Shown one piece after another: positions 18,073 through 27,130 of a stretch of DNA of 64,000 bases. Source of the stretch: an uncultured Lachnospiraceae bacterium. Its GTDB lineage: Bacteria > Bacillota > Clostridia > Lachnospirales > Lachnospiraceae. The stretch is from NCBI GenBank assembly GCA_947567595.1, contig CANOMQ010000014.1, forward strand, positions 1-64,000, in the 5' to 3' direction. The notes below the pieces were generated by a model. It ran no database searches. It had not been told where the DNA came from and was given only the letters and a program-made list of their open reading frames with translations. Numbering within the stretch: the first letter of the stretch is position 1; each line of letters opens with the position of its first letter. Position numbers and translations under genes: made by a program.

Positions 18073-18930
18073 ATGACCACTTATGAAATGAGAATTGATC
18101 GGTTAAATTTTAATACTGATATAAATTATGACAACATTCAAGCATTCAGTATCGGACACGAAAGCTGTATCCTTAAATTTTTCAAAGTAATCCGAAATAA
18201 TGAGTTGCTTAAGTTTATTGACAAAGAAAAAAATCTAGGGAAACAAATTCGTATCATTACTCCTTTTATTCCTGAAAGGCATTTGGCTGAAATAAAGGAT
18301 GTGTTGGCAGAAATCAATAACATAAAATGTTTCCATAACAGTGTAATCATTGTGAACGATTTGGGACTGATGCACTATATACACAAAATGAATGAGAACC
18401 GTCAATTGTGTTTGGGAAGAAATCTTTTAGCTTGCTTTGATTATGCACCATGGGGACATAGGATATACGAATCAGAAGACTTACACATACAAAAAGCAGT
18501 ATCCCAAGTAAGCTTATATGATGATGAAAAAATGGATTTTTTTAAAAAATATAATGTTACGGAAACAGAAGCAGATGTGACAAAAAGAACGGTAAAAAGC
18601 CTAAAAGAAATACAAAAATCCGGATTCAGAGTAAATATTTATAAATCTTCCTTTACATACGGCTTGCAGAGAAGTTGTTATATCAAGAGATATAACATAG
18701 ATCAGGGCTGCAGCGGAATGGAATGTGAATACTCAGAAAAACTAGATTTAGACGAACTGTGGTGCGGGGCGGAATTTTATAAAGAACAGGAAAACATCAA
18801 TTTTCCCTCCCCTTTGTATATACGGGGAAACCAAATCTATGGAAGAGCTCATGACATACCATGTGACTGGGCAGACAGCATTATTATAAGCCCAGAGCAA
18901 AATAATACTTACAAAGGAGCAGATATATGA
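18073..18930 (+). CDS. Divergent U32-family protein (UbiV-like partner)
   Basis: 285 residues from ATG 18073, behind AAAGGGAA; an upstream in-frame ATG (17977) lacks support and adds a lysine-rich unlikely tail. The region VIIVNDLGLMHYIHKMNENR and GRNLLACFDYAPWGH parallels the barrel strands of UbiV-type U32 proteins. Cysteines near the C-terminal third (RSCYIK, QGCSGMEC) could ligate an iron-sulfur cluster. It overlaps the start of the canonical U32 gene by four bases, so the two products probably form a complex like UbiU-UbiV. The family call is by pattern, not a search. Confidence 0.55.
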   Translation: MTTYEMRIDRLNFNTDINYDNIQAFSIGHESCILKFFKVIRNNELLKFIDKEKNLGKQIRIITPFIPERHLAEIKDVLAEINNIKCFHNSVIIVNDLGLMHYIHKMNENRQLCLGRNLLACFDYAPWGHRIYESEDLHIQKAVSQVSLYDDEKMDFFKKYNVTETEADVTKRTVKSLKEIQKSGFRVNIYKSSFTYGLQRSCYIKRYNIDQGCSGMECEYSEKLDLDELWCGAEFYKEQENINFPSPLYIRGNQIYGRAHDIPCDWADSIIISPEQNNTYKGADI

Positions 18931-19853
18931 AACTAAAAGTTCCAGTAAACTCTTATGAAGCATCAGTAAAACAAATTGAGGCAGGGGCGGATGAGATTTA
19001 TATGGGATTAGAAGATTTTCATTTCAACAGAATGTCCTATTCTGCCAGAGCCCAAATCGCCAGCTCCGGAGTTCACGCCAACTTAACGGAAGCAGATTTT
19101 GCAAAAAGCGTGCAATTTGCCCATTCTAAAAATGTCACGGTGAATTTTACCGCCAACTGTCAGCACATAACCAAAAGCGAGGGGGATTTTTATCGAAAAA
19201 ACTTCTTGGAATATGTCCGCCGTGGTATCTCCCTGGGTGCAGATGCAGTGATCGTGGCCGATATTGGAAATCTCATCGCTTTAAGGAAGAATGGGATAGA
19301 CACGCCTGTTATAGCAGGAAGTTATTTAAATTGTTTTAACAGCGAAACAGTCGCTTTGCTGAAAGACTTGGGAGTGTTCCGGATATGTATTCCCGATCAA
19401 GTAACCTTTAACGAAATAAAATCAATAAAAAAAAACACCTGTTTGGAAATAGAGATTTTTGTCGGGTACGGATGTTCTAATTTGGCAGGTATGTGTAGAT
19501 TTTACCATAACAGTGGAGAACAAATTCATGTAGGTGTGCCCTGCCGAGCCAAATTCATACGAAATAATGAGGAATCGGTCAGTATTATGGATGCCTGCCC
19601 AGATTGTGCAATCTGCAGTATTCCTAAATTATATGATTTAGGAATTGACAGTCTGAAGCTGATTGGCAGGGAAATGAATATTGAAGAAATCGTAAATATA
19701 ACAAAGATGTATAAATCAGCTATACAGCAATACGCAATGGAAGGAAGGTTTGACCGGAAAGAAATTATTTCATCCATTTCATGGTGGGAAAATGAAATGT
19801 GTTGTGAAAGATGCAAATACGAAGACACATGCTTACTGCGCTCTTATATTTAA
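18927..19853 (+). CDS. U32-family protein (UbiU/TrhP-like)
   Basis: 308 residues. The N-terminal barrel starts MKLKVPVNSYEASVKQIEAG then ADEIYMGLEDF as in U32 'peptidases'. Cys183-x6-Cys190-x15-Cys206 and the nearby CPDCAIC match the iron-sulfur cluster spacing of UbiU/RlhA/TrhP, and DSLKLIGREM is the usual closing motif. A further CCERCKYEDTC lies at the C-terminus. Known members of this family carry out O2-independent hydroxylation using prephenate-derived oxygen, or modify RNA. Placed tail-to-tail with the biosynthetic operon, it may hydroxylate the product anaerobically; that is inference. Confidence 0.75.
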   Translation: MKLKVPVNSYEASVKQIEAGADEIYMGLEDFHFNRMSYSARAQIASSGVHANLTEADFAKSVQFAHSKNVTVNFTANCQHITKSEGDFYRKNFLEYVRRGISLGADAVIVADIGNLIALRKNGIDTPVIAGSYLNCFNSETVALLKDLGVFRICIPDQVTFNEIKSIKKNTCLEIEIFVGYGCSNLAGMCRFYHNSGEQIHVGVPCRAKFIRNNEESVSIMDACPDCAICSIPKLYDLGIDSLKLIGREMNIEEIVNITKMYKSAIQQYAMEGRFDRKEIISSISWWENEMCCERCKYEDTCLLRSYI

Positions 19854-19931
19854 ACAATGATGAATAGGCGGCATTGGGTACAATTACACGGTGGGCAATA
19901 TTTTCTCCGATGCAGCCCATTTCATACATTT

Positions 19932-22187
19932 TTACAATCTTTCCCGTAGATAACAACCTGTAAGAGAATCTTCGCATTTCAGAATATTTTCAACAGTTCC
20001 CTGAAATACTACCTTTCCCCCATTTTTCCCTCCCTCTGGTCCCATATCTATAATCCAGTCGGCTTGGGCAATCACATCTAAGTTGTGTTCGATGACAATA
20101 ACTGTATTATGTAACTTTACCAGTAATTTCAGGACATTTATAATTTTTTCGGTATCCTTTGGATGCAATCCTCGTGTAGGTTCGTCAAAAATGTACATAT
20201 TTCCTCTTTGGGAAAGCTTTTGGGAAAGCTTAAGCCGTTGACCCTCTCCGCCAGAAAGCGTATTCAGGGGTTGGCCTAAAGTGATATATTCAAGTCCGAT
20301 ACGCTCCAGTATTTCCAAGCTCTTTACTATATCCTCCTCATTCTCGAAGAACTTCAAAGCCTCTGATACCGTCATTTCCAATACTTCAGAAATATTTTTC
20401 CCATAATATTTGAACTTTAGTACATTTTCCCTATACCGCCTGCCACCACAAACATCACAAATATTTCTCACATTGCCCAAATAATGCATATCCGTCTCAA
20501 TATACCCTTTTCCATTGCATTCCGGACAACTTCCCTCACTATTAAAAGAAAACAAAGAGGGACTCTGTCCTGTATGCCGCGCATACAGAACCCTTATCAG
20601 GTCAAACACCTCACTATACGTAGCGATATTTCCCCTAGAAGTTGATCCAATCTGGCTCTGATCCATGACAACTGCTTTTGGCGTATTTGCACAGATATAA
20701 GTTGACAGAGAAGTCTTTCCCGATCCAGATACTCCCGTAAGAACTGTTATGGCATTTTCCGGTATCCTGACAGATTCTCCATTAATATTGTGAATATGTA
20801 TATTATCATACTTCCGAAATTCTGCCTTTTCCTCATTAAACTGTATTTTAGCAGCTATTGTATTCCTGTTATTAAATACAGTGAACAGGCTGGAAGATTC
20901 ATTTCTCCCTATTTCTTCCGGCGTTCCTGCAACTACCAGTTTTCCTCCGTTTACTCCTGCACCGGGCCCGATATCAAGAATGTAATCAGCGTGTTTTAAA
21001 ATGTAGGGATCATGTTCAATGACAATTACTGTATTTCCCCTCTCCACAATCTTTCCTAAGCTCTCCGAAAGCTTACGCACATCGCGCTCATGAAGCCCTG
21101 CTGTAGGCTCGTCCAAAATATATGTAATATCTGTCAAAGAAGATACCAGTTGCTTCGCCAGCTTCAATTTCTGTGCTTCTCCACCGGACACGGATGAAAT
21201 AGAGCGGTTTAAATTCAGATAACCTATTCCCAGCCCCTGAATACTCTCAACCTGCTTTATTATGATAGGGAAAAGCATCTGTGCCGCAGGGCTGCTATTG
21301 TCGAGCTGTGCCAGCAGTCCGGGGATTTCAGAAAGTTCACATTCCACAAAATCCTTCATTGTAAAACAGCCTCCAAGCTTTACGTTTCTTGGCTTTTCCG
21401 ATAATCTCACGCCACCACACTCCGGACAGACCCCATCTGAAAAAAACTGACTGTCATAATCTGCAGCACTCAACCCCCGCTCGTCTTTTTTTCTCTTGAT
21501 CAGACGTTTTACAATCCCCTCATACGAAAAGGATTGCGCAACCTTTGCCCCCTTACTTTGAATCGAAACTGCATCACTGAAAAGAAGCCTGTTCATCTCC
21601 TCCTCTGTAAAATCGCACAGCTTTTTATCCATATCATAAAATTCACTTGCCTGTATTATATTCCAGTATCTGGAACCAACCTTCCATGTCTTATGTTGTA
21701 TCGCTCCCTCATTAAGCGATTTGCTCATATCCAGGAGATTGTTTTTATTGACCGTCATCGCCGTACCAAGACCGCCACAGACGGGACATGCGCCTGCAGG
21801 CGTGTTAAAGGAAAAATCCCCTGCGCTCAACATAGAATCACCCAGCCTAGAAAACAGAAGCCGCAAATGGGTATAAAGCTCTGTATACGTTCCTACCGTG
21901 GATTTCGGATTCCCTGTAAACATTCCTTGATTAATGGAAATACAAGACGTGAGACCCTCAATTCTGTCAAAATCCGCTGTTTCATAACGAGGCAAAATTC
22001 GCCTCGCATAGGAACTCAACGAATCCAGATACTGCCTCTGGGACTCGTTAAAAAGAATATCATATATCAGCGTGGATTTTCCTGATCCAGATACACCCGA
22101 GACAGCTGTTAATTTATGTTTCTGTATTGCAACATCAATATTTTTTAGATTGTTTTCCCGTGCTCCCCAAATTTTTATTTCTGACAT
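19932..22187 (-). CDS. Short UvrA-like ABC protein (DrrC-type self-resistance candidate)
   Basis: 751 residues against about 940-960 for repair UvrA. Two ABC ATPase halves are present: Walker A GVSGSGKSTLIYD (about 30-42) and signature SVSGGEAQKLKL (about 335), then GVSGSGKTSLS and LSGGEGQRLKL. Zinc modules CPVCGG, CPECGG, CPECNGKGY and CDVCGG are kept. About 190 residues are missing, mostly from the first half where UvrA binds UvrB. Proteins of this size, such as DrrC of the daunorubicin cluster, protect producers of DNA-binding drugs. It is the last gene of the operon, 38 bp after the KAS-like gene, with AGGAGG before its ATG. Confidence 0.85.
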   Translation of the reverse strand: MSEIKIWGARENNLKNIDVAIQKHKLTAVSGVSGSGKSTLIYDILFNESQRQYLDSLSSYARRILPRYETADFDRIEGLTSCISINQGMFTGNPKSTVGTYTELYTHLRLLFSRLGDSMLSAGDFSFNTPAGACPVCGGLGTAMTVNKNNLLDMSKSLNEGAIQHKTWKVGSRYWNIIQASEFYDMDKKLCDFTEEEMNRLLFSDAVSIQSKGAKVAQSFSYEGIVKRLIKRKKDERGLSAADYDSQFFSDGVCPECGGVRLSEKPRNVKLGGCFTMKDFVECELSEIPGLLAQLDNSSPAAQMLFPIIIKQVESIQGLGIGYLNLNRSISSVSGGEAQKLKLAKQLVSSLTDITYILDEPTAGLHERDVRKLSESLGKIVERGNTVIVIEHDPYILKHADYILDIGPGAGVNGGKLVVAGTPEEIGRNESSSLFTVFNNRNTIAAKIQFNEEKAEFRKYDNIHIHNINGESVRIPENAITVLTGVSGSGKTSLSTYICANTPKAVVMDQSQIGSTSRGNIATYSEVFDLIRVLYARHTGQSPSLFSFNSEGSCPECNGKGYIETDMHYLGNVRNICDVCGGRRYRENVLKFKYYGKNISEVLEMTVSEALKFFENEEDIVKSLEILERIGLEYITLGQPLNTLSGGEGQRLKLSQKLSQRGNMYIFDEPTRGLHPKDTEKIINVLKLLVKLHNTVIVIEHNLDVIAQADWIIDMGPEGGKNGGKVVFQGTVENILKCEDSLTGCYLRERL

Positions 22188-22225
22188 TGTCCTATTTCCT
22201 CCTGTTTCGTCTCTGTGCCTTACAA

Positions 22226-23104
22226 TTAAAACCGCCTTTTAATCAATGTACATCCCTGTGTTCCACCAAATCCCGGATTAATCAACATGGCTGTTTGCCC
22301 CGGAAGGATCACATTTCTTTCACACCAGTAAAAATAATGATAAAAACTATCCTGTGAGCTCAAATGCCCTGTATTACAGATATTGGCATCCAAAAAGGTT
22401 TCACGCGGAATCTTGGTCAATATGGCAAGTGCATCCCAAAATTCCCTGTTTGACGTATGGGTGACATAATAATCCGTCTTTTCCAAACCAGCCTTCTCCA
22501 GACAGTTTTCCATGGCTCTACGCATCAGGGAAAGGTTCACGCCGCGAAAGGCAGAAATATCCGATTCGCTGGAATTTTCCCCACTAGAAGCAAGAATAGT
22601 AGAAGATACATATCCCGAAAGAATCTGATGCTCTCCTTCTCCCTTCGCGATCAACAGCGCAACTACGCCGTCTCCCATAATCGTTCCGAAAAAGATACGT
22701 TCCTGATCAGAGTATGCCTTGTCAGCGCCAATTACCAATACAGAATGATACACCTCCTTCTCTACAAGCAAAGAGGCTATTTCTACTCCTTTGTGCATAA
22801 TGGCACAGGGCATACCACTCAGATAAAATGTAGGCACATCTTTCCAACCAGTATCCGTTTCCTGTCCATCCCTGCGGATAAAAGGCAGGGAATGTGTAAT
22901 CAATATACAGTCTGGCTTTTTCGTTATCTGCCCGCAGACATCCCGAATCATTTCCTGAAGCATCCTTTGATTATCTGTGGGAATCCTGTCAAGACCAATT
23001 TTTCTCATGTGTCTGACCTCTTCTTCCGAATGGCCTGTGGCAATTTCTTCAACGCTTCGGACTTCTCTTCCCAGTTCCCAGGCAAACTCCTTAATAACTA
23101 CCAT
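22226..23104 (-). CDS. 3-oxoacyl-ACP synthase III-like condensing enzyme
   Basis: 292 residues with a thiolase fold. The likely catalytic triad is Cys100 in LSGMPCAIMHKG, His216 in VTHTSNREF and Asn244 in CNTGHLSS, matching the Cys-His-Asn of FabH/KAS III. It would join an activated acyl or aminoacyl unit to another acyl group carried on the pathway's acyl carrier protein. It is shorter than FabH (about 320) and replaces the PHQAN motif by THTSN, so the substrate is probably not acetyl-CoA. It overlaps the previous gene by 14 bp. Confidence 0.8.
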   Translation of the reverse strand: MVVIKEFAWELGREVRSVEEIATGHSEEEVRHMRKIGLDRIPTDNQRMLQEMIRDVCGQITKKPDCILITHSLPFIRRDGQETDTGWKDVPTFYLSGMPCAIMHKGVEIASLLVEKEVYHSVLVIGADKAYSDQERIFFGTIMGDGVVALLIAKGEGEHQILSGYVSSTILASSGENSSESDISAFRGVNLSLMRRAMENCLEKAGLEKTDYYVTHTSNREFWDALAILTKIPRETFLDANICNTGHLSSQDSFYHYFYWCERNVILPGQTAMLINPGFGGTQGCTLIKRRF

Positions 23105-24044
23105 AATTAATCCATTCCTCCCAGTTCAAAGTAATACGATCCTCTGTCTCAGCCAGTCTATTAAAAAGATACTGAGACACAGTACCGCCATAACTCAATT
23201 CTCCCCTCAAAGTTCCTGCCGTTTCTATAAATCGGTTAACTTCTCCAATAATATACGGACTGACAGTAGCCACTTGATGATGCTCTGTTTCCTGAAGAAG
23301 CTTTAAAAGCATAATTTTCCTCTGTATCAGGTAATCCACATCATAGACAAGAGATATATGTCTTTTGGCAGATATGTTTTGGACCAGCTCCCCACATCTT
23401 TGAAATGCCCTGTATCCCTGTCCGTTTTCCCGAGCATCCCTCAAATTAATATGTGCTGTTTCCAGTGTATACCTGATCCGGGAGTCTCTGCTTTCCGCAG
23501 TTTCAGATACATTTACATTAATTACTGCGCGAGCAGTAAATCTGCCACAGGCCTCGGGAATATTCTGTACCGACAACATATTTATGATCTTTTCCGGAGT
23601 CAAAAGTAATCCGGGTACCCCCTCCGAATCAATCAGACGCCATAAATCCTTACTCTCCCTAATACAGGCAATATAATGATCTGCACATCTGTACTGCTGC
23701 GACAGAGGCAAATAAACCAATCCGACCATACTGACCGGACCAAGCACCACTCTGTCAATATACGGATCTCTCAACAGTTCCGCAATCGCTTCCTTTGTGA
23801 CTCCGTCTACTCTCTTCATCTGAAGTCCCCACAGGGGAGCCGCTTTATCAACTCCATAATGAAAGTCCCGGAAAACAGAGAGCATCCGGGTGCCAAAATA
23901 ATCCAAGCCCTCACAACTTACCCCAAACGAAGCTCCAGTGCTGTTTTCCAATGGAATCAGGGTATCATAACACAAATTCGCCGCATAAACCAATGCATAA
24001 GAACCGCATACGATCCAACTTCCGCTATATGTTGTATAATTCAT
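23091..24044 (-). CDS. BtrH-like protein with C39-type catalytic triad
   Basis: 317 residues. The start GSWIVCGSYALVYAANLCY carries Cys13. The segment RVVLGPVSMVGLVYLP, then CADHYIACI with His123 and WRLIDSEGVPGLLLTPE with Asp139, follows the Cys-His-Asp order of C39-like cysteine proteins, including the BtrH acyltransferase of butirosin synthesis. The remainder (about 160-317) is helical. It may transfer the ACP-bound acyl group to an amine or release it. The first 20 bases overlap the ligase gene. Similarity was judged by eye, so the family call is provisional. Confidence 0.55.
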   Translation of the reverse strand: MNYTTYSGSWIVCGSYALVYAANLCYDTLIPLENSTGASFGVSCEGLDYFGTRMLSVFRDFHYGVDKAAPLWGLQMKRVDGVTKEAIAELLRDPYIDRVVLGPVSMVGLVYLPLSQQYRCADHYIACIRESKDLWRLIDSEGVPGLLLTPEKIINMLSVQNIPEACGRFTARAVINVNVSETAESRDSRIRYTLETAHINLRDARENGQGYRAFQRCGELVQNISAKRHISLVYDVDYLIQRKIMLLKLLQETEHHQVATVSPYIIGEVNRFIETAGTLRGELSYGGTVSQYLFNRLAETEDRITLNWEEWINYGSY

Positions 24045-25461
24045 TTTCTTCCAAAATTCCTCTCAGCCTTTCATCATCTATTTTTCCGTTGACATTCAGC
24101 GGAAATGCATCCTTTATACAGTAAAATGCGTGAGGTCTTTGGTATTGCGGCAGGCTTAGGGCAGCCTGCCTAAGCTTTATCTGCAGATATCCGGCATCCT
24201 GTTGGCTGTTTACGCAAACAATAATTCTATCACCCTCCATCTCTGACGGAATTCCAATAATACGCAGCTCGTCCACTATCCCTTTAAGACGTTCTATCAG
24301 ATATTCTTCTAGCTCTGCGCATCCGATGCGGTATCCGCTAACCTTTAAAATTCTCTTTTTCCTACCACAGAAGTAAAGAAACCCTTCCTTGTCGATTCTA
24401 AAATAATCTCCCGTCCGAAGATTCCTTCTCCCGTCCCCATCCTCGAAAAAAACGTTCCCTGTTTCCTGAGCATTCCAATATCCCTCCATTACATTGGGTC
24501 CTCTCACTACCAGTTCTCCTATGCCATTTTCTGTTATCCGTTCCAAATAAACTTCCGTCCCTGTCAGTGGTGTACCACAAGAACCCTCCCATACCTTGTC
24601 CCATCGACCTTCAGGCATAATGGATACTCTCTTGCACTCAGTCAGTCCATACATGGGAAATACAAATATATGCGGAAACAGATTATGAATACGCCGGATC
24701 AACTCCACAGGGAAATCATCCCCTGTAGAACAGATATACCGCAGTTCTGGAAGCTCTACCCGCTGCAGAAGACCTGTTTTCAGCATCATGTTCAGCATTG
24801 TAGGCATAGCCGGAAAAGCAGTGATGTGCCCCTTTTTCAGCCATGCTGGTATCTGCTGCATCATAGGTTGATGAAGCAAAACCAATCTAGCCCCGGATTG
24901 TAGCGCCAAGAACAACTGATACAGTCCGTAATCGAAGGAAAGTGGCAAAACACACAGGATGCGGTCATCTGGCCCATTGTGCAGACGTTCATTAATCGCA
25001 TTCAAGCAGAATAAAACCTGTTTACAGGACGCCATAACGCCCTTGGGGCGTCCCGTTGAACCAGAAGTATACAATATGTATATCAATTCATCCTCTTCCT
25101 TCAGGGACTTATCTGGCTTCCACAGCTCACGTAGCTTATTACCGAAGCGTTCATGATCAATGAGCATGGACGCCCGGGAATCCTCCGCCAAATAGTTTAA
25201 TTGTTCCTCTGTTGCCGCCTCCGGAAGAGGAATGAAGCAGACATGGAGATAAATGCATGCCAAGAGTTCCACGACTGTTCTGATTGTATTATCATTTCTG
25301 ATTACTATGCGCATTCCGGCTTTCACACCCATCTCCATTATCTGATCTGCCAGTTCCCGCACTTTTGCATCCAGTTCCCCATATGTCATTTCTTCTTTCC
25401 CATCCGACAGTATTATACTGTCAGAAAAAACATGCTTTCCGACTAGTTCCCTGTAAAGCAT
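24025..25461 (-). CDS. Stand-alone adenylating acyl/amino-acid ligase
   Basis: 478 residues of the ANL (AMP-binding) superfamily. The phosphate loop is YTSGSTGRPKGV (about 131-142); FPMYGLTECKRVS is the A5 region, LRTGDYFRIDKEGFLYFCGR the A7-A8 hinge, and NVNGKID near 463 holds the catalytic Lys. It would activate a carboxylic acid as an adenylate and load it on the carrier protein encoded in the same operon. The overall pattern is like the acyl-CoA/ACP ligases of exosortase-linked and BtrJ-like systems more than a modular NRPS domain. The substrate is not predictable by eye. Confidence 0.85.
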   Translation of the reverse strand: MLYRELVGKHVFSDSIILSDGKEEMTYGELDAKVRELADQIMEMGVKAGMRIVIRNDNTIRTVVELLACIYLHVCFIPLPEAATEEQLNYLAEDSRASMLIDHERFGNKLRELWKPDKSLKEEDELIYILYTSGSTGRPKGVMASCKQVLFCLNAINERLHNGPDDRILCVLPLSFDYGLYQLFLALQSGARLVLLHQPMMQQIPAWLKKGHITAFPAMPTMLNMMLKTGLLQRVELPELRYICSTGDDFPVELIRRIHNLFPHIFVFPMYGLTECKRVSIMPEGRWDKVWEGSCGTPLTGTEVYLERITENGIGELVVRGPNVMEGYWNAQETGNVFFEDGDGRRNLRTGDYFRIDKEGFLYFCGRKKRILKVSGYRIGCAELEEYLIERLKGIVDELRIIGIPSEMEGDRIIVCVNSQQDAGYLQIKLRQAALSLPQYQRPHAFYCIKDAFPLNVNGKIDDERLRGILEENELYNI

Positions 25462-25466
25462 ACCGC

Positions 25467-26330
25467 CTACCGCCTTTCCATCCGGGACAACAACACACGG
25501 TTTTTCGTTTTCGCTGATCTCTCCACTGTATTCCTAATCGCACACACTGTCTCACAGCTTAGACCAGTGGTTTCTGTTATTTCTTTATCTGGGCGTTTCT
25601 CCGAGAGCATTTCCAAACAGGTATCCACTTTGAACTGCGTTAATTCGGCTTTCAGCTCCATAACCTTCTCGCACTCCTGATCGGAAAAGACCTTTCCCCC
25701 AGAAACCGGACCTCCATTATATAACCAGAATGCCAAATCCTCCAAGTCCTCCTCTCCTTCCCAAAAACCAGCCGACGGCTCCTGCTCAATCACCTCCCGG
25801 CGGGTACCCAATAAACCCGCCAGAATCCTTACCTCAGATTTGTACAGATGCGCAATGGGTTTAAAATGCCCTAGATTATCACCAAAAGGCATATAAAATC
25901 CTAGCTGTATCTCACTCAGGTTCGAGTTAGCTGCCACCAAAAATCCTTTGTCCTGATATGTGGAAAGAAAAGCTGACCTCAATGAACAGTTTGCCCTTGC
26001 CGGATCCAAAAGGCTGTCTGGCTGAAATCCCACATCAGGATCTCCCTTTTGCAAAGTCCGTATGAGCTGTACATTCATCTCTCCGGGACAAATAACCGCC
26101 GGAGAAACTCCGAGGTCAGCACCCAAATTTTTTACGTTCTTTAGGAATTTCCTGTCCATATGTGTCTGCTCCACTGTAAAAAGATGTATCCCATTCTTAC
26201 CAAGTACTCTGTGGCAAAGCCTTGCTACAACATCCGAATCAAGACCTCCCGATACAGGGATAACCACCTTTTCCTCCTCTTGTACATATTCCCGAATAAA
26301 TTTCTCAATGCGAATCAGCTCATATGTCAT
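25467..26330 (-). CDS. NadE-like ATP-dependent amide synthase (PP-loop)
   Basis: 287 residues with the PP-loop IPVSGGLDSDVVARLC (about 24-39) and NAD-synthetase-like motifs ANSNLSEIQLGFYMPFGDNL and FKPIAHLYKSEVRILA. NAD synthase adenylates a carboxylate and turns it into an amide. The helical C-terminus (about 190-287) ends in a small HTH-like segment rather than the usual NadE end. Its place between the ligase and a thiolase-like gene argues for a pathway role, amidating or coupling an intermediate, instead of housekeeping NAD synthesis. It overlaps the upstream gene by 11 bp. Confidence 0.75.
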   Translation of the reverse strand: MTYELIRIEKFIREYVQEEEKVVIPVSGGLDSDVVARLCHRVLGKNGIHLFTVEQTHMDRKFLKNVKNLGADLGVSPAVICPGEMNVQLIRTLQKGDPDVGFQPDSLLDPARANCSLRSAFLSTYQDKGFLVAANSNLSEIQLGFYMPFGDNLGHFKPIAHLYKSEVRILAGLLGTRREVIEQEPSAGFWEGEEDLEDLAFWLYNGGPVSGGKVFSDQECEKVMELKAELTQFKVDTCLEMLSEKRPDKEITETTGLSCETVCAIRNTVERSAKTKNRVLLSRMERR

Positions 26331-27129
26331 ATCTTCTTGTGTCTTTATCTCTTTCTCCCTCCCTTCCCAATACCCGGTAATAGACTAAACCATAGCTATC
26401 ACCTGATCTGTGAATTACCATTACATTCATGGATTCCGCATTCTCCATGAACTTACAAAGGTATATCAAAGGCTCTGTAAGTCCATGACCTCTGCATGTG
26501 ATGCAATCACCATTTTCAGAAATATCATCTGGTTTTTCTTGCGCAATAATAATCCTGCCCTTGAAATTTGTTATTGCCATTTGTACCTCATCCGCAGTCA
26601 GGTGTATCCTGTAATCCGTGATCCATATACCTTTTGAATCGTTAATCTTTTCACAGGGATACAGGGCAAAGGCACAGGCAATATTTTCCTTCTCTGCGTA
26701 AAGACTATGTCCTAGCTCTGCAAGTAGCATAATGGCACAATTCCCTTCGCTGATGTCAAGTCCTACTATCTGTAATCCCATGAGCCATGCCATATTTCCC
26801 ATTCCCCTGATATTAACCGGGCTGATATCCATAATTCCTGCCTTTTTCAGAATAGCATATTCTGGAGCGGTCTGTTCTGCCTCTTCACTGGTTCTTATAT
26901 CATAAAACCGGGTCACGTCATTTTTATGTCCCTCCCACACTTCCCTAACAAGAGGAGCAACAAAATCACAACTGTATGTAACTTCTCCAGCGTCCCCTAT
27001 ATACACCTCTGCCTGCGCTTCCTCCAAGCCATATAGTTTTCTGAACATGGTTTTATAGAAAGGATGTACAAAAGGATTTAAGGAAATCACAGATTCTCTC
27101 CTCCAAACAGGAGTCACTATTTTATACAT
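26320..27129 (-). CDS. Probable thiolase-fold protein without active cysteine
   Basis: 269 residues, not confidently recognised. GMGNMAWLMGLQIVGLDISE resembles the helix region that follows the active site of thiolase-fold enzymes, and the end VMVIHRSGDSYGLVYYRVLG resembles their last strands. The nucleophile position has no Cys. It could be a non-catalytic partner of the KAS III-like enzyme, like a chain-length factor. An alternative is an unrelated alpha/beta protein. It lies one base from the radical SAM gene and overlaps the NadE-like gene. Confidence 0.4.
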   Translation of the reverse strand: MYKIVTPVWRRESVISLNPFVHPFYKTMFRKLYGLEEAQAEVYIGDAGEVTYSCDFVAPLVREVWEGHKNDVTRFYDIRTSEEAEQTAPEYAILKKAGIMDISPVNIRGMGNMAWLMGLQIVGLDISEGNCAIMLLAELGHSLYAEKENIACAFALYPCEKINDSKGIWITDYRIHLTADEVQMAITNFKGRIIIAQEKPDDISENGDCITCRGHGLTEPLIYLCKFMENAESMNVMVIHRSGDSYGLVYYRVLGREGERDKDTRRYDI

Positions 27130-27130
27130 A

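Noticed and set aside
19765-19977. 70-codon minus-strand frame between the U32 gene and UvrA
   Set aside because: Most of it is antisense to the U32 gene or overlaps the UvrA end, with no ribosome site or recognisable family.
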